A stretch of DNA of 49,903 nt from Lachnospiraceae bacterium UBA7050 (GCA_002493905.1 DLAJ01000006.1:2864-52766), one strand, 5' to 3'; positions 8,614 to 17,717 are shown, counted from the first letter of the stretch. Numbers and translations are program-made. Notes: a model not told the origin generated them from the letters alone.

Positions 8614-9831
8614 TCAGCCTCCGTTTTCCCACAGACCGAGCACCAGCACCGTCATATCATCCGCAATCCTGCCCTCGCTCCTGTAGATCGCCTGACGCAG
8701 GATCGCATTCGCCATATCGCCGGGCTCCCTCACCTCCAGCCCCGCAAGCATGTCCTCAAACAGCGCTTCCGCGCCCGGCCGCATAAAGCAGTCGCTCACA
8801 CCATCGGACAGCATAATCAGATATTCCCCGTGCATCAGCTCACAGCGCATTTCGAGCGCTTCCAGTTTCCCGAATACGCCGAGCGGCAGCCCTGCTGCCT
8901 CCAGCTTTTCAATACGGCTGTCCCGCTTCACATAGGTTGTGGAAGCCCCCGCCTTCATCAGGCTGCACCCCCCTGTATACAGGTTGACACAGCAGGCGTC
9001 TAACGTCGATACATCTGTCTCCTGCGTGGATGACAGCAGCGCGCCGTTGATCATCTGGGCCGCACCGTTCGGGGAAAATCCCGAAATCAAAAACTGCTCA
9101 AATAATTCTACCACAAGCTCGCTGGCACGGCTCGCCAGCTCACCCGAACCCATGCCGTCTGCCAGCACGGCAGCAAACCGCCCCTGCTCCATCTGCGTAA
9201 ACGTATAATTGTCTCCCGATATCCGCTCCCCTTCTTTTGCGACACGCGCAACGCCCGTCAGAATATGATAACGCGTCTCCTCTTCAAATATGATCGTCGT
9301 CAATTCCCCGGAAAGACAGCTTACACTGTCCGCCGCAGGATTTAACCGCACGCCGAGATTAACAGATAAGAGCCCCGCAATATCGGCAACCGTATATTCC
9401 TCTTCTCCCGGTTCCGGCAGTTTTGCCCGCACGGACAGCGCAACCTCCAGCTTCCCGTTCTCGTTCGTCATGCTGAGCATTCTGTACAAACGTATGCCCC
9501 TCTTTTTCAGTTCCCTGGCAATATGATAACGCGTCCGCTCCCCTGCCGGCTTCATATGGTATGATTCCTGTGCAATCCCTGCCATAATGCGGGACATTTC
9601 ACATAAATGATCTGCAAGCAGCCCCCGGTCTTCCATCAGCCGCTTCTGCCATAGATAATTCTCTCTGGAAGTTTTGCTGTCATCCTCCTGTACCGGTCCG
9701 CTCTCCATGCCGTAAAAGCTCTTAGCAAGCTGCATAAAAGAATCCGCGTAGGTTAAAAGTCTCTTTCGTCCATACTCAGGCAGCAGCGCCGCCTCGTGCG
9801 TCTCCCTTTCCAACAACTTATTTTTCATCAT
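8614..9831 (-). CDS. spoIIE: short SpoIIE-family protein phosphatase
   Basis: PP2C-type serine phosphatase. SpoIIE dephosphorylates SpoIIAA to activate sigma-F in the forespore. The C-terminal phosphatase domain shows the metal-binding motifs FAAVLADGMGSGE and YLIMLSDGVSDCF and ends with IADDMTVLVL. About 170 residues upstream resemble the SpoIIE regulatory region. The ten membrane segments of classical SpoIIE (about 820 aa) are absent; only 102 further codons' worth of bases are open upstream before divIC's terminators. I place the start at the ATG pair 9826-9831, with AAGGA about 12 bases upstream. The position between divIC and tilS supports the assignment. Confidence 0.82.
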   Translation of the reverse strand: MMKNKLLERETHEAALLPEYGRKRLLTYADSFMQLAKSFYGMESGPVQEDDSKTSRENYLWQKRLMEDRGLLADHLCEMSRIMAGIAQESYHMKPAGERTRYHIARELKKRGIRLYRMLSMTNENGKLEVALSVRAKLPEPGEEEYTVADIAGLLSVNLGVRLNPAADSVSCLSGELTTIIFEEETRYHILTGVARVAKEGERISGDNYTFTQMEQGRFAAVLADGMGSGELASRASELVVELFEQFLISGFSPNGAAQMINGALLSSTQETDVSTLDACCVNLYTGGCSLMKAGASTTYVKRDSRIEKLEAAGLPLGVFGKLEALEMRCELMHGEYLIMLSDGVSDCFMRPGAEALFEDMLAGLEVREPGDMANAILRQAIYRSEGRIADDMTVLVLGLWENGG

Positions 9832-9964
9832 AGCACCACAATATCCTTTCCCAAACCTGCAAATTCCGCTTTTCCGTGCAGAACTTGTCTGTAAGGGTAT
9901 ATTATAAAGAAGACGCCTCGTATTTTTTGTCAAACCATGCCTGCGCGCTGCTTAACTTTCTGAC

Positions 9965-9994
9965 AAAAAAAGAGTTCCATTTATAAGGAACCCT
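9965..9994 (-). terminator. terminator upstream of spoIIE
   Basis: The arms 9971-9978 and 9987-9994 form a stem with one mismatch. It is followed on the minus strand by a run of seven T. With the hairpin at 10023-10058 it separates divIC from spoIIE, so spoIIE must have its own promoter. Confidence 0.7.
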
Positions 9995-10020
9995 TTCGAT
10001 TCAGAAATTTCCTACGGGAC

Positions 10021-10058
10021 AAAAACAGATTCAAAATGCGCGCATTTTGAATCTGTTT
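10021..10058 (-). terminator. divIC terminator, perfect 36-bp palindrome
   Basis: 10023-10040 and 10041-10058 are perfectly complementary. The minus strand then reads TTTTTG. The hairpin begins inside the divIC stop codon. Confidence 0.72.
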
Positions 10059-10365
10059 AATCATCTGCCCTGAATATGATCTCTCCCTCATATACGAGTC
10101 CGAGTTTATCCTTCGCCACTTCCTCAATGTAGGCATCCGTCTTAATATACTTTTCATATTCCTCAAGCTGCCGTGTTCTCTCATGCTCCTGCTCAATCTG
10201 CTCCGTCAATATCCGCTCACGTTCAGCATAGGTCCTCTGCTTTGCCTTGAGGTCTATACTGCTGACACTGACTACGATAAGCAGCATCACGATACACATC
10301 ATCACCAAAAGCATACCGAGCCGGTTATGCCGTTTTTTACGGTACGCCGGTCTCCTTTTTGCCAT
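10057..10365 (-). CDS. divIC: septum formation initiator, DivIC/FtsL family
   Basis: Small bitopic division protein of the divisome core. It has a basic cytoplasmic N-terminus, one membrane segment (MLLVMMCIVMLLIVVSVSSI, about residues 18-37), then a leucine/heptad coiled coil rich in Glu and Arg. It ends with the family's EEVAKDKLGLVYEGEIIF motif. Length of 102 aa is typical. It follows yabQ on the same strand and is closed by a strong terminator. Confidence 0.9.
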   Translation of the reverse strand: MAKRRPAYRKKRHNRLGMLLVMMCIVMLLIVVSVSSIDLKAKQRTYAERERILTEQIEQEHERTRQLEEYEKYIKTDAYIEEVAKDKLGLVYEGEIIFRADD

Positions 10366-10430
10366 TTATTTCAGTCTCCTTTTTGTGTTTACATAATATA
10401 TATGTTACCGTTTTTTATGCAAACCGTCAA

Positions 10431-10871
10431 CTACTTAACGGCTTCTTTTTTCTTTTTTGTGAAAATGTGACATATTTTTGTCAAACCTTTCCGAATCCCA
10501 AGGAACAGCATACGGAACGGAAACATCAGCTTCCTCAAAATCCACCCCACAACATGTATGGCCTTTTTGAATACTGTTGACATAAAATGTACTATATATG
10601 GACTAAAAAATTTTTTGTAAAACATCATCCCGATCGCAGCACCTATGATGCAGTAGCCGCGCAGAATCCCGTCATTTTCACAATACAGGACCAAAAATAT
10701 AAAAATTGCACAAACGGCCCAATACAGAAAATCCTCAATAGAAACCAGAATGCGGCCGTGTCTGAAACAATTTCTGCATACGAGCAGCAGATCATAGGCA
10801 AAGGTGATCAACACGCCCACACTGATACAGTGCAGCAAAAACACCGCTTCTTTGACGATACTCTCGCTCAT
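10431..10871 (-). CDS. yabQ: spore cortex protein YabQ
   Basis: Membrane protein needed for spore cortex formation in Bacillus. The 146 residues hold about four hydrophobic segments, including FLLHCISVGVLITFAYDLL, FLYWAVCAIFIFLVLYC and GYCIIGAAIGMMFY, with the family's VCRNCFRHGRILVSIEDFLYW-type segment between them. It lies 17 bases after yabP, and the pair precedes divIC as in Bacillus. Confidence 0.9.
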   Translation of the reverse strand: MSESIVKEAVFLLHCISVGVLITFAYDLLLVCRNCFRHGRILVSIEDFLYWAVCAIFIFLVLYCENDGILRGYCIIGAAIGMMFYKKFFSPYIVHFMSTVFKKAIHVVGWILRKLMFPFRMLFLGIRKGLTKICHIFTKKKKEAVK

Positions 10872-10888
10872 AACACCTCTCTTTGAGA

Positions 10889-11179
10889 TTATTTGAACAG
10901 TCTCGAGAACAGGGACTCCTGCTTTTTGCCATACGCAGGCGCATCCGAATACGTCAGGCTGTCAATGCGCCCGTCCACGTCAACTTCCCCTTTATCAAGC
11001 GTAAGCCTGCTGACATGCAGATCGTTTCCCCGTATCATCAGCATCCCTTGGGAAGTCTCCAGCAGGATCTCATGAATGTCGAACGCAAGCACATCCGTCA
11101 CGCCTGTAAGGGCAATTGTCTTGCGGTTCCCCACCACCATTTTGTGAGGCATTTTCTGCATCTGGCTTAAATCCTCCAT
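10889..11179 (-). CDS. yabP: sporulation protein YabP
   Basis: Soluble 96-aa protein of the YabP/YqfC family, made in the mother cell and required with YabQ for cortex assembly. The family signature is visible in NRKTIALTGVTDVLAFDIHEILLETSQG and the following beta-rich segment, with a short charged tail. GGGAGG lies upstream of the ATG. It begins the yabP-yabQ-divIC transcription unit. Confidence 0.92.
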   Translation of the reverse strand: MEDLSQMQKMPHKMVVGNRKTIALTGVTDVLAFDIHEILLETSQGMLMIRGNDLHVSRLTLDKGEVDVDGRIDSLTYSDAPAYGKKQESLFSRLFK

Positions 11180-11327
11180 AAAAAAAGAACCTCCCTCCCT
11201 ATTTTTCCATCTGGCGGCCGCGTATCGTACGAGCCCTGCACCCGCCTATATAAAAAAATATATTCGGAAGATTCTGGTTTATGCATGAGAAAACATGATA
11301 AAGGAAGCGGCACTTTCATCAGCGACT

Positions 11328-11567
11328 TTAGATATATTTGAATAATCCGGCCGCGTCATCCTTACGCACAGTCTCCTGTACGGCAAGCACCTCCACGCGC
11401 ACCTCTTTATCACCAAACCTGATCGCAATAATATCGCCTGCCTTCACTTCGGCGGATGCCTTTGCAGGCCTGTCATTGATCGTTACCCGCCCCGCATCGC
11501 AGGCCTCGTTTGCAATTGTTCTGCGCTTAATCAGGCGGGATACCTTCAGATATTTATCAAGCCTCAT
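11328..11567 (-). CDS. S4-domain RNA-binding protein, RqcP/YabO-like
   Basis: The 79-aa protein is almost entirely an S4 RNA-binding fold: MRLDKYLKVSRLIKRRTIANEAC is the classic S4 helix-turn-helix start, followed by GRVTINDRPAKAS and GDIIAIRFGDKE. In Firmicutes this gene, between HU and yabP, encodes RqcP, which works in ribosome-associated quality control by helping alanine tailing on stalled 50S subunits. AAAGGAG precedes the ATG. Hsp15 (HslR) is the gamma-proteobacterial relative, so the RqcP role is inferred from context. Confidence 0.88.
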   Translation of the reverse strand: MRLDKYLKVSRLIKRRTIANEACDAGRVTINDRPAKASAEVKAGDIIAIRFGDKEVRVEVLAVQETVRKDDAAGLFKYI

Positions 11568-11616
11568 CGTTTATCTCCTTTCTGCATTTACAAGTTCCTC
11601 TGCACGGGGCTGTGCA

Positions 11617-11657
11617 TCAAAAAGACGGCCAATGGAGTTACTCTCATCAGCCGTCTT
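11617..11657 (-). terminator. terminator of the HU gene
   Basis: AAGACGGC (11622-11629) and GCCGTCTT (11650-11657) pair around a 20-base loop that itself can fold. Five T follow on the minus strand. Confidence 0.75.
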
Positions 11658-11693
11658 CTACTCTCAAGCCATTCAAAAGAGATTGGGTGCGCC

Positions 11694-11969
11694 TTATGCG
11701 TTTACCATATCCTTTAATGCCTTACCAGCCTTAAACTTCGGAGCCTTGGAAGCTGCGATCGGCATAGCCGCACCAGTCTGCGGATTTCTGCCTTCTCTTG
11801 CTGCTCTCTCAGCAACTTCAAATGTACCAAAGCCTACTAACTGAATCTTATCACCCTTCTTTAACTGCTCGGCTACAACATCCGTAAAAGCCTTTAATGC
11901 TGCCTCCGCATCCTTCTTAGATAAGCCTGCCTGTTCAGCCATTGCTGCTACTAACTCTGTTTTGTTCAT
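11694..11969 (-). CDS. hup: HU family DNA-binding protein
   Basis: Histone-like dimeric nucleoid protein that bends DNA. The 91-aa sequence starts MNKTELVAAMAEQAGLSKKD. It contains the DNA-binding arm region GTFEVAERAAREGRNPQTG, followed by APKFKAGKALKD. The frame is open upstream to 12062, but AGGAGG lies directly before the ATG at 11967-11969 and the family starts here. It has its own promoter and terminator, consistent with high expression. Confidence 0.97.
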   Translation of the reverse strand: MNKTELVAAMAEQAGLSKKDAEAALKAFTDVVAEQLKKGDKIQLVGFGTFEVAERAAREGRNPQTGAAMPIAASKAPKFKAGKALKDMVNA

Positions 11970-12040
11970 TGACGAACTCCTCCTCTTACTGAGCTTTGTT
12001 TTTGATAGTATTATGGCGTCCCGTAAGACGTCTATACATA

Positions 12041-12069
12041 TATATAGCTTCTTTACCAGCATTTGTCAA
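12041..12069 (-). promoter_or_regulatory. strong promoter of the HU gene
   Basis: TTGACA (12064-12069), a 17-bp spacer and TATATA (12041-12046) on the minus strand match the housekeeping sigma consensus. The leader to the ATG is about 65 bases and contains a short GACGTC palindrome. Confidence 0.75.
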
Positions 12070-12120
12070 GAAAAAATGAAGATTTCCCGTCTCCCCGCAT
12101 ATATTTTATATTTTGAGGCA

Positions 12121-13605
12121 CTAGTTTTCCAACAGTTCAGAAAATGAGTATGCAACGTCCTTCTTTTCGTCGTCAAGCTGTATGGTATAACTGCGTGTCT
12201 GAAAGCCGTTGCGCCGCAGCGTAATCTCATGGCTTCCGGGCACTTTCTTAAACTGCACGGGCGCGATGCCGACATAAATGCCGTCCACATATACTTCCGC
12301 CTGTTCCGGCGCTGTTACCGACACATAGAACACCGTGCCGTCCTCCGCAGTTACGACCTCCGGCTCCTGCGCCTGTCCGTTATTCTGCTCCCCTGTGCTG
12401 TCCGCGCCGCCTGTGCCGCTGTTGCTGCCGCCCGCACCATTACCGTCATTGCTGCCGTTCTGACCGGTTGAATCATTATCGTTATTCGTGCCAGTTGATC
12501 CGTCTCCGCTGTCCTGACCGTCTGTGCTGTCAGAGTCTCCTGCCTCCTCATCAGAATCTGACGACGCCTTTTCCAGCGTGATCGCCAGACTCGCCGATTC
12601 CTGCCCGACACTTAGATATTTCACCATCGTCTCATATCCGTCCGCGCGGACCATCAGGAAATGTACGCCGTACGTAAGCTTCACGGACTCCGAAATATCC
12701 ACTTTCTCGCTGTCCACGTATACGGAGGCATCCGCCGGCGTAATGTCAAAATAGACCCTGCCCTCCTTAACCTCAACCGCAAAGTCGCCGACATCAAGCG
12801 TCTGCTCCTGATTTTTATAAACGTTCACCGGCAGCGTCCCATGTCCGGCGTCACTGGAAACCGACACCTCATAACTGCCTTCCGGTACGGTCAGCAGCAT
12901 ATTTTTCGTGATCGGTACAATCAGCCGGGAGCCGACCTCAATCCATCCTCCGATAAAGGATTCATCATTTTTGAGGCGCAGATAACCATGTCCCCGGTCC
13001 ACGCAGATGCTGTGTATCTCATAATCAAACCCGCGCAGCGTCAGCGTATCCACACTATTGATGTCCATCAGTTCAATCAGTTCCCCGTCCGAAATGACTG
13101 CCAGATCGTCCGCAAGCCTGTATTGTACACCGTTTACCGCCATCGACCTGCCCGTCTCCGACAATTCGAAATCCGTCTGCTCCGCTTTCACAAATGCATT
13201 TGGAGACTGCGTGAGCGACACAAGAAATTTGCTGCGGTACCGGAATGTTACATCCACAAGTTCTCCCGCTTTTAGCTGCGCCATCGTGACAGCCTGTCCG
13301 TTTTTGTCCGTAAGCAGGCTCGTCCCATCATAAGAAAGCGTATACTGCCTTCCTGTCTCCAAATTTCTGAGCGAAATTGTTTTTTCCTGCGTATCGGTTC
13401 GGATGACGATTGCCGTGTCCACGCTGTCATAGCGGGGCGCCTGCGGCGGGGCGGCATCCGTCTCCTCCTCAAGGACGATCGTCGTACCCGTTCCTTCTTC
13501 AGGCTGGTCCGGCCGCCAAAGCGAACAGCCTGTAAGCAGAAGAACACCCGCCATAAATGCCGCCATGTTTTTTAATTGTTTTTTTCTGCTTTGATTCGTT
13601 TTCAT
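12121..13605 (-). CDS. PEGA-domain surface lipoprotein
   Basis: Signal peptide with lipobox LLTGC, lipidated Cys at residue 27. The mature protein has beta-rich segments with at least two PEGA-like repeats, short beta modules found in surface proteins: one around DITPADASVYVDSEKVDISESVKLTYG and the C-terminal one around VTAPEQAEVYVDGIYVGIAP. Between them (about residues 345-410) is a low-complexity Ser/Gly/Asp/Asn linker. The enzymatic role, if any, is not visible; wall or glycan contact is a guess. It is not obviously co-transcribed with HU. Confidence 0.82.
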   Translation of the reverse strand: MKTNQSRKKQLKNMAAFMAGVLLLTGCSLWRPDQPEEGTGTTIVLEEETDAAPPQAPRYDSVDTAIVIRTDTQEKTISLRNLETGRQYTLSYDGTSLLTDKNGQAVTMAQLKAGELVDVTFRYRSKFLVSLTQSPNAFVKAEQTDFELSETGRSMAVNGVQYRLADDLAVISDGELIELMDINSVDTLTLRGFDYEIHSICVDRGHGYLRLKNDESFIGGWIEVGSRLIVPITKNMLLTVPEGSYEVSVSSDAGHGTLPVNVYKNQEQTLDVGDFAVEVKEGRVYFDITPADASVYVDSEKVDISESVKLTYGVHFLMVRADGYETMVKYLSVGQESASLAITLEKASSDSDEEAGDSDSTDGQDSGDGSTGTNNDNDSTGQNGSNDGNGAGGSNSGTGGADSTGEQNNGQAQEPEVVTAEDGTVFYVSVTAPEQAEVYVDGIYVGIAPVQFKKVPGSHEITLRRNGFQTRSYTIQLDDEKKDVAYSFSELLEN

Positions 13606-13638
13606 GCAAACAGTATAACACAGGGATGCCCGCCTGCG

Positions 13639-14688
13639 CTACGCCTCAAACAGATTTTTTAGAAAGCTCCTGCGCGCGTCCTCCTGTGCCAGCAGACGGT
13701 CGATTTTTTCCCTGTTTTTGGCAGGAATCCATGCCTTTCCGCTGTTATAATAATAGCTCACAACCTTGCGGAAACGCTCGGGATAGCAGAGTTTGAGATA
13801 CAGCTGGTATTTCTCCGCACTGCTGACCGGTCTCACGCTGTCATACGCCTCCAGAAGCTGCCTGCCTGTATAAATGTTCCAATTATTTTTTTCCATGATT
13901 TTCCGAAAAAAAAGATAAAAATCCCTGATCTGGATATCCATCATGCATTTTTCATAATTCATGATAAACGCGCCCTGTTCTGTAAACAGGATGTTATGAT
14001 ATTGAAAATCTCCGTGACAGAGAACGCCTTTTTGTTCCTCCTGCCGATAAAGTTCCCCTGCATCCGCACTCTTTAACAGCTCCAGTGCCTCCTCCGCCTG
14101 TTCCATAAAAAAAGGATAATGATGCAGAAGAAATACCTCAAAATCCGTCTTATCGCCCTTATTGCGCAGATGCTTCCAAATCCGCTTTAATTCACGGTTA
14201 TACCGCTCATACTCCCTTACCGGGTTGAACATCCTAAACTGATAACCGCCGCCCTCATCAGGCAGACATTGGACGTCCTCCTGTGAAGGCGGTTTTTGCA
14301 CAAGCGGACGCACATCATCCGCACAGGGAACAGATAGATGAAGATGCAGTCTGGCGAGCTCCCCCACCGCGCGTACGCAGTCGGAGGAATCGGTCACGGC
14401 ACACTCCCGCCCTTCATAATAATCTTTAACAATATAGATATTTCCGTCTCTGCCTCTCACATAAAGCGCGTCTTCCTTCGTGCGCAGGATGCAGTCAGAC
14501 AAAAACCCCTCCTCTTTCAGGTGCCTGCCGATGGCCTCCAGAATACAAAGCTTCTCAAGCGGTCCCGTATATTCCCGAATAATCTTTAATCCCTGTCCGG
14601 TTTCACACAAAAGTGCGCTTCTTCCCTTCCATGTTTTCAGCAGCGTCACGTCATATTGTTCCAGTATATTTACCACTCGGTCGTTCAC
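13639..14688 (-). CDS. CotS-like spore coat protein (aminoglycoside phosphotransferase fold)
   Basis: Belongs to the CotS/CotI/YsxE group: kinase-fold proteins located in the spore coat. The sequence shows a nucleotide-lobe start (ALLCETGQGLKIIREY), the catalytic-loop-like GVLCHGDFQYHNILF (about residue 220), and the family tail AEKYQLYLKLCYPERFRKV. The usual second Asp motif reads FIMNYEKCMMD, so the DFG-like Asp seems replaced. Activity may therefore be lost or altered. The start is GTG after GGAGGTGCCG. It follows cca by 67 bases. Confidence 0.82.
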   Translation of the reverse strand: MNDRVVNILEQYDVTLLKTWKGRSALLCETGQGLKIIREYTGPLEKLCILEAIGRHLKEEGFLSDCILRTKEDALYVRGRDGNIYIVKDYYEGRECAVTDSSDCVRAVGELARLHLHLSVPCADDVRPLVQKPPSQEDVQCLPDEGGGYQFRMFNPVREYERYNRELKRIWKHLRNKGDKTDFEVFLLHHYPFFMEQAEEALELLKSADAGELYRQEEQKGVLCHGDFQYHNILFTEQGAFIMNYEKCMMDIQIRDFYLFFRKIMEKNNWNIYTGRQLLEAYDSVRPVSSAEKYQLYLKLCYPERFRKVVSYYYNSGKAWIPAKNREKIDRLLAQEDARRSFLKNLFEA

Positions 14689-14755
14689 ACCGGCACCTCC
14701 ACCATATCACATACCCCAATATATGACAGTATTGGTGAAAATATGAAGCGTGGTT

Positions 14756-16138
14756 CTAAGAATTCGGTTCTTTTTCTTCCTCCTTATCCGGACAGGCGGA
14801 CTGCTCTTCTTTCCATATCCTCTCCGCCTCGGTCATGAGAATTTCTTTTTTATTGTATGCAGGCTCTTCTACGACAAGCGCAAGCAGCTTTTTTAAGGCA
14901 GCGCCAAGTCCCGGTCCCGCAGGGATTCCCAGACCGATCAGATCCCTTCCCGTAACAGCCAGATCCTTTACACAGACACAATCTCCTCCGCGGACAACCT
15001 CTTCGTACACAGCCCTCAGACGGGCAAGTTCCTCATATTTTTCTTCCCGCAGGTAATCACTCTGCGCAGAAATATCCGCCGCTTTTACCTCAAACAGTTC
15101 AGGAAACAGTTCCATCCCCGCTGCCGCCATCGCGCGGCGCATTGCCCGCTTTTCCGGTTCAATCTTTAAGTCATGGCTGCGTACCAGCCAGCACACCTTC
15201 CTGATCGTGTCCGTATCAAATTTCAGGCGGCGCATGATCTGTTCCGTCATTTTCTCCCCGATGGCAGCATGTCCGTGAAAATGATCGATCCCGTTTTCAT
15301 CCGTCTGTTTTACGCGCGGTTTCCCGAAATCATGAAAAAACATTGCCAGTCTGAGCGTTCTGTCCGCGCGCACCGCTTTTACCGCATGCAGAAGATGCTC
15401 CCCGACTGAATAGCAATGGTGCGGATGATTCTGCATTGTCCGCATACAGTCGTCAAATTCCGGCAGGAACACCGCGCTCAAACCGGTTTCATAAAAAAGC
15501 GCCGCACGGTCGGGATTCGGCGAACAGAGCAGCTTGACAAACTCCGCCTGTATCCGCTCCGCGCTGACTTTCCTTAAGCTATCAGCCAGTGCCCTGACCG
15601 CATCCAGTGTTTTTTCTTCTATTGTAAATGATAGTTGTGCCGAGAAGCGCACGGCGCGCATCATGCGCAGCGCATCCTCGCCAAACCGTTCTGCGGCGTC
15701 GCCGACGCAGCGGATGCGGCGTTCCTTAAGGTCTAAAGCGCCGCCGAAGCAGTCCACCAGCCCGTCCTGCGGCCGGTACGCCATCGCGTTGATCGTAAAG
15801 TCCCTGCGGCACAGATCTTCCCGCAGACTGCCTGTAAATTCCACTTTTTTCGGATGCCTGCCGTCCTCATACTCACCGTCCACACGGTAAGTCGTGACCT
15901 CATACCCGTTCTTTCCAAACATAACGGTCACGGTTCCGTGCTGAATCCCTGTGTCAATCGTGCGCCGAAACAGCGATTTCACTTCCGCGGGCTTCGCGTT
16001 CGTCGTAATATCCCAGTCCTCCGGCTCACGTCCTAAGAGGCTGTCGCGCACACAGCCCCCGACCGCATATGCCTCAAACCCCGCGTTTTCCAATGTGGTG
16101 ATAATCGTCCCGACCTGTCCGGGCAGCCTGATCTGCAT
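14756..16138 (-). CDS. cca: CCA-adding tRNA nucleotidyltransferase
   Basis: Adds or repairs the 3' CCA of tRNAs. The nucleotidyltransferase motif YAVGGCVRDSLLGREPEDWDI carries the metal-binding Asp pair. It is followed by TINAMAYRPQDGLVDCFGGALDL and the RNA-binding region RMMRAVRFSAQL. An HD domain follows with FFHDFGKP and HFHGHAAIG, as in HD-containing bacterial CCA enzymes. Length 460 aa is normal. AGGAGGG precedes the ATG. Confidence 0.93.
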   Translation of the reverse strand: MQIRLPGQVGTIITTLENAGFEAYAVGGCVRDSLLGREPEDWDITTNAKPAEVKSLFRRTIDTGIQHGTVTVMFGKNGYEVTTYRVDGEYEDGRHPKKVEFTGSLREDLCRRDFTINAMAYRPQDGLVDCFGGALDLKERRIRCVGDAAERFGEDALRMMRAVRFSAQLSFTIEEKTLDAVRALADSLRKVSAERIQAEFVKLLCSPNPDRAALFYETGLSAVFLPEFDDCMRTMQNHPHHCYSVGEHLLHAVKAVRADRTLRLAMFFHDFGKPRVKQTDENGIDHFHGHAAIGEKMTEQIMRRLKFDTDTIRKVCWLVRSHDLKIEPEKRAMRRAMAAAGMELFPELFEVKAADISAQSDYLREEKYEELARLRAVYEEVVRGGDCVCVKDLAVTGRDLIGLGIPAGPGLGAALKKLLALVVEEPAYNKKEILMTEAERIWKEEQSACPDKEEEKEPNS

Positions 16139-16272
16139 GCCGCACCCTCCTGTTTTTTTAGTCTGCCGCGGATTTCCCGCCGCCCGGTCCCCTTCCCGCT
16201 TGTACCCGCTCTGATATCCGTTTACGCTGGCTTCCTGTTCACGCCCGCTGTCTGTTCACGCCTGCTGCTTGT
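16139..16272. repeat. short degenerate direct repeats between ackA and cca
   Basis: CTGTTCACGCC occurs twice and TTGTTCATGCC once within 16234-16280, spaced 16-18 bases apart. The last copy runs into the ackA stop codon. The rest of the gap shows no further structure. Confidence 0.4.
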
Positions 16273-17478
16273 TCATGCCCGGTTTCCGCTTACTAATCGC
16301 AGCGTTTCCCTCGCAATGGCAAGCTCCTCATTTGTCGGCACGACCATCACGCATACACGGCTGTCCGGCGTCGAAATAACAATTTCCTCCCCGCGCAGTC
16401 TGTTCTTTTCCGCGTCAATCTTTGTCCCGAGAAATTCCAGATAAGCGCCGATCATCCCGCGCACGGCGCAGTTGTTTTCCCCGACGCCCGCCGTAAAAGC
16501 AATGATGTCCACGCCGCCCATAGCCGCCGTATATGCACCGATATATTTTGCAACACGGTACGCGTACGCCTCCAGCGTCATTTTCGCACGCTCGCTGCCA
16601 TTATCCGCAGCCTCTCCTAAATCCCTGAAATCACTGGAAATTCCAGACATGCCGAGCACACCCGATTTTTTATTCATCACATCGGAAAGCTGCTGATAGG
16701 AAAGATGCTCTTTTTCCCCGATAAAACCAACCACGGCAGGATCAAGGTCGCCGCAGCGCGTCCCCATGATCAGGCCTTCCAACGGTGTTAAGCCCATGCT
16801 GGTATCTATGCTCTGACCATACTTTACGGCAGAAACACTCGCACCGTTTCCAAGATGGCAGACAATGATGCGCAGATCGCTTCTGTCTTTCCCAAGTATC
16901 TGCGCCGCGCGCGCGGACACAAAATCATGGCTCGTGCCGTGAAAACCATACCGGCGGATTTTATATTTCTCATAGTATTCATACGGCAGACCGTACAGAT
17001 ACGCCTTTTTCGGCATTGTCTGATGAAACGCCGTGTCAAATACCGCCGCCTGCGGCACATCCGGCATGATCTTTTCACAGGAATGAATGCCGATCAGATT
17101 CGCCGGATTGTGCAGCGGCGCTAAATCGGAGCATTCCTCGATTGCCTGTACAACCTCTTTTGTGATGATAACGCTGCCCGCAAATTTTTCACCGCCATGC
17201 ACAATGCGGTGTCCGACTGCGCCGATCTCGTCAAGCGAGGCGATCACGCCATGCTCTTTGTCCGTCAGCGCTCCGATCACCATCTGCACCGCCGCCGTGT
17301 GTTCCGGCATGTCCTTTTTGATCGTAACCTTTTCTTTTCCCGCCGCCTGATGCGTCAGGCTGCCGCCCTCAATGCCGATGCGTTCACACAGCCCCTTCGC
17401 CAGCACATTCTCTGTATCGCTGTCGATCAGCTGATACTTCAGCGAGGAGCTCCCGCAGTTGATCACTAAAATTTTCAT
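16273..17478 (-). CDS. ackA: acetate kinase
   Basis: Converts acetyl phosphate plus ADP to acetate plus ATP, the substrate-level phosphorylation step of acetogenic fermentation. Family motifs are clear: ILVINCGSSSLKYQL at the N-terminus, VFDTAFHQTMP, RRYGFHGTSH and GLTPLEGLIMGTRCGDLDP. The frame is open to 17571, but GGAGGTAGTT lies right before the ATG at 17476-17478, giving the usual 401 aa. No phosphotransacetylase gene is adjacent in the window. Confidence 0.96.
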   Translation of the reverse strand: MKILVINCGSSSLKYQLIDSDTENVLAKGLCERIGIEGGSLTHQAAGKEKVTIKKDMPEHTAAVQMVIGALTDKEHGVIASLDEIGAVGHRIVHGGEKFAGSVIITKEVVQAIEECSDLAPLHNPANLIGIHSCEKIMPDVPQAAVFDTAFHQTMPKKAYLYGLPYEYYEKYKIRRYGFHGTSHDFVSARAAQILGKDRSDLRIIVCHLGNGASVSAVKYGQSIDTSMGLTPLEGLIMGTRCGDLDPAVVGFIGEKEHLSYQQLSDVMNKKSGVLGMSGISSDFRDLGEAADNGSERAKMTLEAYAYRVAKYIGAYTAAMGGVDIIAFTAGVGENNCAVRGMIGAYLEFLGTKIDAEKNRLRGEEIVISTPDSRVCVMVVPTNEELAIARETLRLVSGNRA

Positions 17479-17562
17479 AACTACCTCCATTCTGAGCGTC
17501 ACAAACTCTTGGCTGAACAAATAGCCTTCAGACAATTTATCCAGCCCTTCTTTCCTCCGCAC

Positions 17563-17581
17563 AAATAACATATTGTTATTT
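17563..17581. promoter_or_regulatory. inverted repeat upstream of ackA
   Basis: A perfect palindrome (8-bp arms around TAT) lies 85 bases upstream of the ackA start. It could be an operator; no linked regulator identifies the protein. Confidence 0.35.
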
Positions 17582-17717
17582 TACGTCAGCCGGCTCTTAA
17601 TTTCCATAGTTTCCCGGCGATAAAATAAGAAATCTTTGCAAAAGATACCCTGTTTGCAGCAAACTGCGGTCTAAATCATATCCTAATATAAAATAGATTT
17701 GGAAATTGCGGTGATAT

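Noticed and set aside
9832..9933. Longer start for SpoIIE
   Set aside because: The extra residues are basic and unlike the family, and the ribosome-site-like AAGGA sits before the internal ATG pair.
11970..12062. N-terminal extension of HU
   Set aside because: AGGAGG before the internal ATG and the known family start show that the extension is untranslated leader; it overlaps the promoter -10 box.
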